In this document: piece by piece, positions 17,879 through 24,871 of the stretch
Layout: every line of letters starts with the position of its first letter
Numbering within the stretch: the first letter of the stretch is position 1
Notes under the pieces: generated by a model
Databases searched by the model: none
The model's input: only the letters and a program-made list of their open reading frames with translations
Told to the model about the DNA's origin: nothing
Program-made: the position numbers and the translations under genes
Assembly (NCBI RefSeq): GCF_004339805.1
Contig: NZ_SLUI01000006.1
Span: 229,399 to 293,398 of the forward strand
Length of the DNA stretch: 64,000 nt
Source: Anaerospora hongkongensis
Lineage (GTDB): Bacteria > Bacillota > Negativicutes > Sporomusales > DSM-15969
Direction: 5' to 3'

Positions 17879-18949
17879 TCACGAAGTAGTATTGCTTTCG
17901 AAGGAGTGAGCCAGTTCTTGCAACAAACAGTAAATGTGTGCTGCAAGCTCCTGGTCAAGCATGCCTGTACCGCAGCTGGGAGTCCAGAGAATATTTTGGC
18001 GCAGCAGGCTGATATCCAGGCCGCAGGCATGCAGGCTAAAGCACTGACGCTCAAATAGCTGTGCTAAATCGGCAGAGGTAGTTTGCCAGGCCTCTGCAGA
18101 CGTGGGGACCAGTCCCCAGGCCATCTTTCCACCACGCAGCAAAAAGTCTTGCAAATGTCGCGTTTGCTCCTTCATGCTGGCAAAATAGTGATAGGCATCA
18201 AAACTGACAACATCGCAAGGCAATTTAAATAAGATGGACCAATCTGCCGGGGCACAGACATGGACCCCGGCTTTTACGTTTAGCGCTTTAAGCGGCTGCA
18301 TGATTTCCAGGAGCGCAGTACTAGCCGCTTCATGAGTTAGAGTACTATATGCTGGATCACCTAAAAAGAAAAGACAGGGGTCATCAATAAATAAAAGGAC
18401 CGGCAGACCGGTTGACAGGAGTTTGCGGGCTTGGAGAATGCCTTGTGCAGCGAGGCATTTAACCAGCACGTCACGCAGCCTTTGGTCATAAAATGCAGCT
18501 TGTCCGAATTCGTCTTTTAGCTGCATGCCAACAGACAGCGGCCCGCTGATTTGGCCTTTTACTCCTTCTGCCAAGGGAAAATGAGCAGCACAGCTGGCTG
18601 AAAAATAGTCCAGGCTGCTAAAGGAGTTTGGCTCTAAGGCAAAAAAGTCCATTGCTTGAGAATCACCTGACAGAAATGCAGCGTATAATTCATAAAAATG
18701 GGCTAGTTTATTACTCCAACCGGCTGCATTTCTGGTAAACGTAAGATTTCCAGTCCGCAGCAGGCCTGCTTTTACGAGTGGCTGTATATATTGCAGGACA
18801 AAACCTTGTTCAACACCGCGCTGTGGGAATTGAGGCCAGTGGGGCCAATAGGGGAGGGTATTAGCCACTAGTTCGAATGCCTCGTTTGGTTCTGTATGGG
18901 GTAAGCTGCCGATACCAGTAGCCCTGTTTGCTTTTATCCAGCTCATCAT
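17879..18949 (-). CDS. UROD/MetE-like (cobalamin-independent methionine synthase core-like) protein
   Basis: A 356-aa TIM-barrel protein. It opens with TGIGSLPH, the hallmark of the MetE/UROD superfamily, and has potential zinc or substrate ligands in GVHVCAP and in TPSCGTG. It lacks the N-terminal half of full MetE (about 750 aa), so it matches the short core-MetE-like proteins, some of which act in methyl transfer with corrinoid proteins. The substrate cannot be read from the sequence. ATG 18949 follows AAGGAAGTGAC. The gene stands alone between DUF512 and the MarR gene. Confidence 0.72.
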   Translation of the reverse strand: MMSWIKANRATGIGSLPHTEPNEAFELVANTLPYWPHWPQFPQRGVEQGFVLQYIQPLVKAGLLRTGNLTFTRNAAGWSNKLAHFYELYAAFLSGDSQAMDFFALEPNSFSSLDYFSASCAAHFPLAEGVKGQISGPLSVGMQLKDEFGQAAFYDQRLRDVLVKCLAAQGILQARKLLSTGLPVLLFIDDPCLFFLGDPAYSTLTHEAASTALLEIMQPLKALNVKAGVHVCAPADWSILFKLPCDVVSFDAYHYFASMKEQTRHLQDFLLRGGKMAWGLVPTSAEAWQTTSADLAQLFERQCFSLHACGLDISLLRQNILWTPSCGTGMLDQELAAHIYCLLQELAHSFESNTTS

Positions 18950-19004
18950 GTCACTTCCTTAGAGAGAGGTACCTTTCAATTATAGCAAATTGCTTGCATC
19001 TTTA

Positions 19005-19033
19005 TTGACATTTTTACTTCTTATTACTATACT
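19005..19033 (+). promoter_or_regulatory. Consensus promoter of the marR gene
   Basis: TTGACA (19005-19010), 17-bp spacer, TATACT (19028-19033); start expected near 19040, inside the operator at 19037-19053. Confidence 0.85.
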
Positions 19034-19036
19034 GAT

Positions 19037-19053
19037 AGTTAGCCAGGGTAACT
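19037..19053. promoter_or_regulatory. MarR operator 1 (autoregulation)
   Basis: 17-bp imperfect palindrome AGTTAGCC-A-GGGTAACT at the predicted transcription start of the marR gene. It shares the TTAGC core with two further palindromes before the MFS gene. Confidence 0.75.
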
Positions 19054-19074
19054 ACTAAGAAAAGGAAGATACCG

Positions 19075-19521
19075 ATGGAAAAACATGCTGTTACGATTCC
19101 TCCTAGTATAAGAGCACAGTTAGGCAAAGTATTATTACAAATATCCGATGAAGTTTTGGATGCTATTAATCAGACGCTAAAAGAATATCAGATTTCTGAA
19201 AGTAAATTCTCGTTACTTTTACTGCTGTTTAATACAAGTACCGATCAACCGTTACAGCCTTCGGAAATTGCCAATAAGCTGGGGATACGGCGAGCTTCCG
19301 TAACCAAGCAATTAATTTGGCTGGAAGAGCAGCAATTAATTACCCGGACGATAAGCCGGGAAGATCAACGCATGGTCAATGTTACAATAACCGAGAAAGG
19401 ATACCACCTGCTGAACCTTGTTTTGCCGCATTACTGGCAGGCCTGCGCCGGTCTTACTGAAAAACTAACAGAAGAAGAAACGGCTTGTTTGCTTCAATTG
19501 TTGATAAAAATGGATTTGTAA
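19075..19521 (+). CDS. MarR-family repressor of the adjacent MFS pump
   Basis: A 148-aa winged-helix regulator. The recognition region is SEIANKLGIRRASVTKQLIWLEEQQLITR, with the wing following (SREDQRMVNVTITEKG). The length is normal for MarR. Three TTAGC-type palindromes, at its own start site and upstream of the MFS gene, make it very likely that it represses both genes and releases on binding a small molecule, probably the substrate of the pump. ATG 19075 follows AAAAGGAAG. Confidence 0.87.
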   Translation: MEKHAVTIPPSIRAQLGKVLLQISDEVLDAINQTLKEYQISESKFSLLLLLFNTSTDQPLQPSEIANKLGIRRASVTKQLIWLEEQQLITRTISREDQRMVNVTITEKGYHLLNLVLPHYWQACAGLTEKLTEEETACLLQLLIKMDL

Positions 19522-19562
19522 CAATAAAAAGCATATGGCGTGCATAGTTTCTTGCTTGATAA

Positions 19563-19575
19563 TTAGCCTGGCTAA
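19563..19575. promoter_or_regulatory. MarR operator 2
   Basis: Perfect 13-bp palindrome TTAGCC-T-GGCTAA between the marR gene and the MFS gene. Confidence 0.72.
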
Positions 19576-19624
19576 CTTTTAACTGCTTAAGGGAGTTGAT
19601 AATTTAAATACTAATTTTTTGGCA

Positions 19625-19647
19625 AATAATTAGCTTAGCTAATTATT
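19625..19647. promoter_or_regulatory. MarR operator 3
   Basis: Perfect 23-bp palindrome: 11-base arms around one T, core TTAGCTTAGCTAA, ending 32 bases before the MFS start codon. A possible -35 (TTGGCA, 19619) and -10 (ATTATT, 19642) overlap it. Confidence 0.78.
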
Positions 19648-19679
19648 GTGTTTTATCAAACATTAGATTTAGGGGGATT

Positions 19680-20900
19680 ATGATGCAAGATCGACACCGT
19701 TTACTTAAGGAACCTTCACTAAACTATTCCCTTATGACAGTCGTTTTACTCTGGTCAGGATTGGTAATTATGTCTAGCCTCTATATTACGATTCCGTTAC
19801 TATCCACGTTTACCGCCGCTTTTCAAGCAACGACCGCAGAAGTAGTTTGGACGAGCAGCGCTTTTTCTTTTTGCTTTGCAATTGGCTGTTTCTTTTACGG
19901 TCCGCTGTCCGACCGGTTTGGCCGCAAAACCATTATTCTTGCAGGAGTATCAATTCTGGCTTTCCTTTCATTGCTGATGGGTTTTATTACGGATTTGTCC
20001 CGGCTGATTTTATTCCGCGGGTTACAGGGAGCGGCAGCAGCGACGTTTTCTCCCGTTGCTCTTGCTTACATTGTAGACGTATTTCCGCCGCATAAGCGCG
20101 TTATGACAATCGGCTTTATCAATACAGGCTTTCTGATAGCCGGTATTAGCGGACAGCTTTTTAGCAGCTATATCAGTCAGCATTACGGCTGGCATCTTAT
20201 CTTTCATCTGCTGGGAGCTATTTATGTGGCCACCGCTTTTTTGATCTGGCAGTGTATTCCGCATAATCCGGTTTCCTCTAACAATGTAAGAATTCGCCAG
20301 GTGTTTAAACAGATGGGAACACTTCTAACTCAAAAAGCGCTGCTTTGTTCCTATACGATTGCCTTAACACTGCTTTTTTCTTTCGTAGGCATGTACACAG
20401 TGCTGAATAACTATCTGAGCAGTCCTTTATTCGGATTTACTACGCAACAGATACTATATGTGCGGTCTATGGGAATTATCGGGATGCTGATATCCCCTTA
20501 TGCCGGGCAATTAGTGGAGAAACATGGTTCTTTTTTCGTACTGCGAACAGGGTTAGTGCTGGCCATCAGCGGACTGTTGCTGCTGGGAATTAGCTTGAAT
20601 CTATTATGCATGATCATCTCCAGCATCCTTTTTGTTACCGGGATAGCTATTGCCGCTCCTACGCTTATCGCCCTTATCGGCAGGCTGGCAGGAAGTGCCA
20701 GAGGAGCCGCTATATCAGCGTACACATTTATCCTTTTTACCGGTGCCAGCATTGGACCGATTTTTGCTTTAAACGTAATCGAAATAGGAGGATGCCCCTT
20801 AAGCTTTGCAGCCTTGGCGCTGTGCTTATGTGCTGCTTTAGCGGCTTCGTTTTTTATTCGTATGGACGATGAAGCAAATCATATCAGGAAGAAAGCATAA
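19680..20900 (+). CDS. MFS efflux transporter, 12-helix, MarR-regulated
   Basis: A 406-aa transporter with twelve predicted helices, the MFS loop motif GPLSDRFGRKT between helices 2 and 3, and a GxxxGPxxG-like helix 5 region. It resembles the YnfM/Bcr-type drug:proton antiporters. The start is ATG 19680 or 19683, after AGGGGGATT. Two palindromic operators directly upstream link it to the divergent-in-time but co-directional MarR gene. The substrate is unknown. Confidence 0.85.
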   Translation: MMQDRHRLLKEPSLNYSLMTVVLLWSGLVIMSSLYITIPLLSTFTAAFQATTAEVVWTSSAFSFCFAIGCFFYGPLSDRFGRKTIILAGVSILAFLSLLMGFITDLSRLILFRGLQGAAAATFSPVALAYIVDVFPPHKRVMTIGFINTGFLIAGISGQLFSSYISQHYGWHLIFHLLGAIYVATAFLIWQCIPHNPVSSNNVRIRQVFKQMGTLLTQKALLCSYTIALTLLFSFVGMYTVLNNYLSSPLFGFTTQQILYVRSMGIIGMLISPYAGQLVEKHGSFFVLRTGLVLAISGLLLLGISLNLLCMIISSILFVTGIAIAAPTLIALIGRLAGSARGAAISAYTFILFTGASIGPIFALNVIEIGGCPLSFAALALCLCAALAASFFIRMDDEANHIRKKA

Positions 20901-20941
20901 AAAAGAATAAAGAGGGTCTTAATAATTCTTTATTCTTTTTT
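20899..20941 (+). terminator. Terminator after the MFS gene
   Basis: A 15-bp A/T-rich stem (20899-20913 with 20926-20941) ending in TTTTTT. Confidence 0.75.
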
Positions 20942-20995
20942 ACTTGCAATGAATAGGTAGTCCACCTTATGCTAAAGTAGTATAAGTACACGCAT

Positions 20996-21056
20996 ATCCA
21001 GCAGGAGCAAGTAGCTCTCAAAGACCAGCTATAACTTGTCTCTGGATTGCTTTTTG
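20996..21056 (+). promoter_or_regulatory. Structured leader before the 84-aa gene
   Basis: Nested complementary segments: ATCCAG (20996-21001) with CTGGAT (21042-21047), CAAGT (21008-21012) with ACTTG (21034-21038), and AGCT (21013-21016) with AGCT (21027-21030), followed by CTTTTTGG. This could be a regulatory leader or weak terminator; it matches no class I recognise. Confidence 0.4.
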
Positions 21057-21083
21057 GCATAGTAATAACGGAGGAGGATTACC

Positions 21084-21338
21084 ATGAACCAAGAAATTTT
21101 TGCTGACGGGATTAGTGCTATTCATGTAACCGGTAATTTAGTTCGTTTGGATTTAATGACTGTACAGCCGCAATTAAAAAGTGATAACGGGCAGCCTGTA
21201 GTTGAGGTGAACCGGAGGATTATTATGCCGCTGGAAGGCTTTATTCAGTCGCTGTCTACTCAGCAGGATATCGTCAAACAATTAATAGCAGCAGGCATTC
21301 TGAAGCAAAACAGCGTTGACCCAATTGAAGTGCCATAA
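21084..21338 (+). CDS. Small conserved-looking protein of unknown function (84 aa)
   Basis: A soluble 84-aa protein, not recognised. It is predicted to have an N-terminal beta part (ISAIHVTGNLVRLDLMTV) and a C-terminal helical part (IIMPLEGFIQSLSTQQDIVKQL), faintly like DUF3467-type small proteins, but I would not assign it. It has a strong ribosome site (GGAGGAGG), its own leader and its own terminator, so it is a single-gene unit. Confidence 0.7.
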   Translation: MNQEIFADGISAIHVTGNLVRLDLMTVQPQLKSDNGQPVVEVNRRIIMPLEGFIQSLSTQQDIVKQLIAAGILKQNSVDPIEVP

Positions 21339-21372
21339 ATAGTTCGCACTAGACAACCTGATAATAGTGAGC

Positions 21373-21412
21373 AAAAGGAAGCAGAAATCGAAAAGATTAC
21401 TGCTTCCTTTTT
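21373..21412 (+). terminator. Terminator after the 84-aa gene
   Basis: AAAAGGAAGCAG (21373-21384) pairs with CTGCTTCCTTTT (21400-21411), ending in a T run. Confidence 0.85.
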
Positions 21413-21439
21413 GATGTTAATGGACCTTTTACTGCTGTT

Positions 21440-21503
21440 CTCACACCGTGCTCACACGGTTTAATGCTTTCTCACACCGATCTCACAGCATTTTTGTTAT
21501 GAT
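21440..21503 (+). promoter_or_regulatory. Four-box activator site and -10 for the mreB transcript
   Basis: CTCACA boxes start at 21440, 21451, 21471 and 21482 (steps 11, 20, 11). The last box ends exactly 10 bases before TATGAT (21498-21503), and there is no -35 consensus. Tandem direct repeats at one helical turn that replace the -35 are the usual site of PhoB/OmpR-family activators. The same array occurs at 24776-24839. The gap 21339-21646 otherwise holds the terminator and a small ORF. Confidence 0.7.
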
Positions 21504-21548
21504 GATTGTTACTACTGACCTGAAAAATAGGGGAGAATTTTACATACG

Positions 21549-21653
21549 ATGATGAATATTTTGGGGTGCTTATTCTGGAAATATTGTGCTACCGGCGGAA
21601 GTTCCTGCATTGATGATGTGGGTAAAATAGGTGATACAGGCGGTGAATGGTAA
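21549..21653 (+). CDS. Possible 34-aa leader peptide coupled to mreB
   Basis: A small ORF starting with two Met codons (21549 and 21552) and ending in TAA that overlaps the ATG of mreB (TAATG at 21651-21655), a typical translational-coupling junction. A GGGGAGA site lies 13 bases upstream, which is rather far. The peptide has three Cys and no clear helix. It may be a real small protein or only a leader. Confidence 0.4.
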   Translation: MMNILGCLFWKYCATGGSSCIDDVGKIGDTGGEW

Positions 21654-22663
21654 TGCTTAAGATTTTTCGGACATCAGCCTGTGACTTGGGGATTGATTTG
21701 GGAACTGCCAATACTCTGGTTTATAGTAAGGATCAGGGAATTGTTTTGAAAGAGCCATCAGTAGTTGCGGTGCTCCGTCATACCGGTAAGGTACTGGCGG
21801 TAGGCGAGGAAGCCAGAGCCATGGTAGGCAGGACACCGGGCGATATTGCGGTACTTAGACCGTTAAAAAACGGAGTTATTGCGGACCTTGATGTTGCTCA
21901 GCATATGCTGCAATACTTTATCCGGAAAACTGTTACATCTCGCCTTTATAAGAAACCCCGCGTTATTATCGGCACTCCCTCGATTAATACCGAAATGGAG
22001 AAAAGAGCCGTAGTGACGGCGGCAATGCAGGCCGGAGCGCAGAACGTGTATATAATCGAAGAAACCATGGCGGCAGCTATTGGGGCAGGATTGGCTGTAG
22101 AGGAACCTTCAGGCAGCATGGTAGTTGACATTGGTGCAGGAACAACCGATGTGGCTATTATTTCGCTGGGAGGAATTGTCAGGAGTCAGGCTATTCGTAT
22201 TGGCGGCATTGAAATGGATGAGGCAATCATTCAATATGTAAAAAGGACACATAGTCTGGTAATTGGGGAACGAACGGCGGAGGCTGTCAAAATATCCATT
22301 GGTTCAACACGGGTGCTGCGGCAGGATGAAGCAAGACTGGAGGTTCGCGGACGCAATATGCTAACCGGACTGCCTGGAGCGCTGATGCTTTCGGAGCAAG
22401 AAGTGCGTCTGGCATTAGCTGAACCGGTTGCAGCCATTATTGAGGCGGTCAAAAGCACCCTGGAAGGTACGCCGCCTGAGCTTGTCGCCGATATTATTGA
22501 TCGTGGTATGGTTTTAACCGGCGGTGGTGCTTTGCTGCGGGGCTTGGATGTGTTGCTGAGCCAGGTGATTGGTATTACCGTCTCTGTAGCCGATGATCCC
22601 TTGACTTGTGTAGCCCGTGGCAGCGGAAAAATGTTGGACAACCTCAAAGTTTTGCGTCACTAG
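21653..22663 (+). CDS. mreB: MreB/Mbl-family actin-like protein
   Basis: A 336-aa bacterial actin. Phosphate-binding loops DLGIDLGTANTLVY near the N-terminus and VVDIGAGTTDVAIISLGG in the middle, and the adenosine-binding motif VLTGGGALLRGLD near the C-terminus, are all present, so it should bind ATP and polymerise under the membrane. ATG 21653 is coupled to the small ORF; ATG 21647 is the alternative. mreC/mreD do not follow; instead a TyrR-like regulator does, so this looks like an extra MreB/Mbl copy under special control (four-box promoter). Confidence 0.9.
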   Translation: MLKIFRTSACDLGIDLGTANTLVYSKDQGIVLKEPSVVAVLRHTGKVLAVGEEARAMVGRTPGDIAVLRPLKNGVIADLDVAQHMLQYFIRKTVTSRLYKKPRVIIGTPSINTEMEKRAVVTAAMQAGAQNVYIIEETMAAAIGAGLAVEEPSGSMVVDIGAGTTDVAIISLGGIVRSQAIRIGGIEMDEAIIQYVKRTHSLVIGERTAEAVKISIGSTRVLRQDEARLEVRGRNMLTGLPGALMLSEQEVRLALAEPVAAIIEAVKSTLEGTPPELVADIIDRGMVLTGGGALLRGLDVLLSQVIGITVSVADDPLTCVARGSGKMLDNLKVLRH

Positions 22664-22705
22664 CAAATCCTTTGGGAAGAAAATTTGCAAGACGGGGGCG
22701 ATATT

Positions 22706-23479
22706 GTGCGCTTATGTATGACCTGTACAAATAGGCCGGGCCTATTGCTGGATATCTCGCAGGTGCTGGTAGAGCAGAAATGCACTATCGTAACGGTCGA
22801 AGTGGTGGAAGGGGCAGTCTATCTGGAATGCCACCTGGCGGTTGCGGAGCAAATGCCAGAATTGATACGCGAATTACTGCGGGTTAAAGATATTCATACC
22901 GTAAAGGAAGTCACTACTATGCCGTCAAAGGAATGGGCGGAGCAGCTTGAAGCCGTGCTCAGCGCTTTGCAGGATGGCTTATTATCTGTAAACCTGTCAG
23001 GCATAGTAGAGAAATACAATAAAACGGCACTTACTATTCTGAATTTAAAGGCAGATAATCTGGATCAACCATTGTCGGCAGCTCTAATGGATATTCTTTT
23101 TATTTCCCGGACAATAAAGGAAGGCTATTCTTTTCGCAATCAGGAAGTCTTTATGGGTACGACCGGCAGATACTGTACAGTCAGCACCCGTCCGTTGCGA
23201 AATAATAACGGCAAAATTACTGGTGTGGTTATTGTGCTATGTGAAAGCCAGGGTGCCTGGGCTTTTAAGCCCCAAATTTTGCCGCTTAAGGCGATTGAGG
23301 GACCGGTTATGGCCGGGCAGACCCTGGAGGACCGGCTGGGGGCAGTAGAACGAGAGATATTACAGGCCACTATCTATAAATTCCGCTCCTCCCGGCAAGC
23401 TGGAGCTGTTCTTGGGCTGTCGCATACAGCAATCCTGAAGAAGCTAAAAAAGCATGGTCTACAATCCGGCAGCTATTGA
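22706..23479 (+). CDS. TyrR-like regulator without AAA+ domain (ACT - PAS - Fis-type HTH)
   Basis: A 257-aa protein. It opens with an ACT domain (about 1-72, NRPGLLLDISQVL), then a PAS domain (about 85-190, LQDGLLSVNLSGIVEKYN), and ends with a Fis/TyrR-type helix-turn-helix (AGAVLGLSHTAILKKLKKHGL). This is the TyrR order, but the central sigma-54-interacting AAA+ domain of TyrR is missing (TyrR is about 510 aa). It may bind an amino acid and act as repressor or simple activator. GTG 22706 follows GGGGGC. It lies 42 bases after mreB and is co-transcribed with it. Confidence 0.78.
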   Translation: MRLCMTCTNRPGLLLDISQVLVEQKCTIVTVEVVEGAVYLECHLAVAEQMPELIRELLRVKDIHTVKEVTTMPSKEWAEQLEAVLSALQDGLLSVNLSGIVEKYNKTALTILNLKADNLDQPLSAALMDILFISRTIKEGYSFRNQEVFMGTTGRYCTVSTRPLRNNNGKITGVVIVLCESQGAWAFKPQILPLKAIEGPVMAGQTLEDRLGAVEREILQATIYKFRSSRQAGAVLGLSHTAILKKLKKHGLQSGSY

Positions 23480-23484
23480 GACAT

Positions 23485-23523
23485 AAAAAAGGCCACTGCA
23501 AAAAAAATGCAATGGCCTTTTTT
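23485..23523. terminator. Bidirectional terminator
   Basis: A-rich arm plus GGCCACTGCA (23485-23500) pairs with TGCAATGGCC plus T run (23508-23523); one mismatch. It separates the mreB operon from the convergent Rnk-like gene. Confidence 0.85.
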
Positions 23524-23535
23524 ATATGGCTGCTG

Positions 23536-23949
23536 TTATAAATCATAATGACCGCTGGATTCAGGCTGAAAGAGAATTTTTTCTATCTGCAGCTGGGCGA
23601 TTCCGCCGGGTGTAGCCCATTCGACCCTGTCATTTTCCCGGTACCCTAAAATAGCCATGCCTATTGGTGCCAGTACGGAAATCTTCCCTTCCAGCATGTC
23701 GGCTTCATCTGGATAAACCAGTGTACAGACCATTTCTTCGTTGCTGCTTAAATCTTTCAGTAAAACCTGTGAGCGCATTGTAATGACATCTTCGGGAATA
23801 GCCTGCGATTCTACGATCACAGCCCTTTTCAATTCAGACTTTAATTCTGTCAGGTGTGTTTTACTGCCTGGAACAAATTCTTCTTCTGTCTGGATTAATT
23901 TCTCCAGTCTCTCCCGGTCAGTGCAAGTAATAAAAATAGTTCTCGACAC
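23536..23949 (-). CDS. rnk: Rnk/GreA-GreB C-terminal-family transcription regulator
   Basis: A 137-aa protein. The segments TMRSQVLLKDL, CTLVYPDEADM, ISVLAPIGMAILGYRENDRVEWATPGG closely follow the Rnk/GreA C-terminal FKBP-like domain; the N-terminal coiled coil is short as in Rnk. Members bind the RNA polymerase secondary channel region. GTG 23949 has AAAGGGG upstream and fits the usual Rnk start (SRTIFIT); the frame is open to 23970. It stands alone. Confidence 0.8.
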   Translation of the reverse strand: MSRTIFITCTDRERLEKLIQTEEEFVPGSKTHLTELKSELKRAVIVESQAIPEDVITMRSQVLLKDLSSNEEMVCTLVYPDEADMLEGKISVLAPIGMAILGYRENDRVEWATPGGIAQLQIEKILFQPESSGHYDL

Positions 23950-24084
23950 GCTGATTCCCCTTTCGTTCAAATTGTTACAGTATATAATCAGAGCGGTAAC
24001 TCTTTGCGCCGTTCCTCAAGAATTGTACTTTTTTTCTGGGGATTGTTATACTAAAGTAAGATAGTAAGACTGTTCAGATCGTAA

Positions 24085-24705
24085 TTAATACATTCGCCTT
24101 GCCAACCGGCAAGATATCTTTCGCGAGATAAAAGTAAGCGTGTTGGTTACTGGCAATAACAAAAACTTTAACAAAACAGGGATCGTAACGGAGTTACTGA
24201 TCTTTTCTTCCAGATAACATAAATATCCAGAACCGGCTGAGACGAGAAGCGCATTGATTCCGGCTTCTTCCACCTGCCTGGTAATTGAGCCTATTTCTAT
24301 CATAGTTAGGTCATCTGTTCTTACGATGACAGGATATTCAGTGCCTACTTGTTGTTTGATACCCTCAATAAGGGGGAGCAGGAGTTGATACTGTACATAG
24401 ACTTCGACAGCATCAGCACCGGCATCCCGGCAGTTTCCAGCGGCCGCAGCCACTTCCTGAGCAAGCATGTCCAGTGGGTATTCCGTAGCGGGTGCTATAG
24501 CTGAATAATGGAGTTGTACCAAGACTTTGGCGCTATATTTATGGTGCTCAGCGACTGAGCTTTTTAATTCGGCAAGCTGGGCATCCGGCCACAAGCATGT
24601 GTGGTGTTCTGCATTGTCTGCCGGATCAGTAACGGGGCAAGCTTTAATAGTAATTAATCGGAAACCGGCTTGGGTCATAGCAATCTGGTAATCGGTTACT
24701 TTCAC
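24085..24705 (-). CDS. Short old-yellow-enzyme-like TIM-barrel protein
   Basis: A 206-aa protein with partial similarity to the NADH:flavin oxidoreductase (OYE) barrel: AKVLVQLHYS, the helix LAQEVAAAAGNCRDAGADAVEVYVQ, the strand YPVIVRT and EEAGINALLVSAG. OYE proteins have at least 330 aa. The first barrel strands and the C-terminal third are missing, and the usual flavin/substrate HxxH/N residues are altered, so it is probably not an active reductase. GTG 24705 follows AAGGAGG. It has its own activated-type promoter shared in layout with mreB, which argues that it is functional rather than debris. Confidence 0.6.
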   Translation of the reverse strand: MKVTDYQIAMTQAGFRLITIKACPVTDPADNAEHHTCLWPDAQLAELKSSVAEHHKYSAKVLVQLHYSAIAPATEYPLDMLAQEVAAAAGNCRDAGADAVEVYVQYQLLLPLIEGIKQQVGTEYPVIVRTDDLTMIEIGSITRQVEEAGINALLVSAGSGYLCYLEEKISNSVTIPVLLKFLLLPVTNTLTFISRKISCRLARRMY

Positions 24706-24775
24706 TGGAAGACGCCTCCTTCCGTCAAATCCGGCAGGTTATTTGCCCCTTCAAGCAATTAGCTCAATGAAAGTT

Positions 24776-24839
24776 ATTATAGCAAAAATGTTGTGAGTAC
24801 GGTGTGAGAAAGCAAACAAACGTGTGAGAGAATTGTGAG
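24776..24839 (-). promoter_or_regulatory. Four-box activator site and -10 for the OYE-like gene
   Basis: Read on the minus strand, CTCACA boxes lie at 24839-24834, 24828-24823, 24808-24803 and 24797-24792 (steps 11, 20, 11), followed after exactly 10 bases by TATAAT (24781-24776). The 10 bases between box and -10 resemble those at mreB (T-rich, CATTTTTG). The divergent kinase gene starts at 24872, so the boxes could also affect it. Confidence 0.72.
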
Positions 24840-24871
24840 AAAGCGTGAATTTTGCAAGAAAGGGCTTAAGG

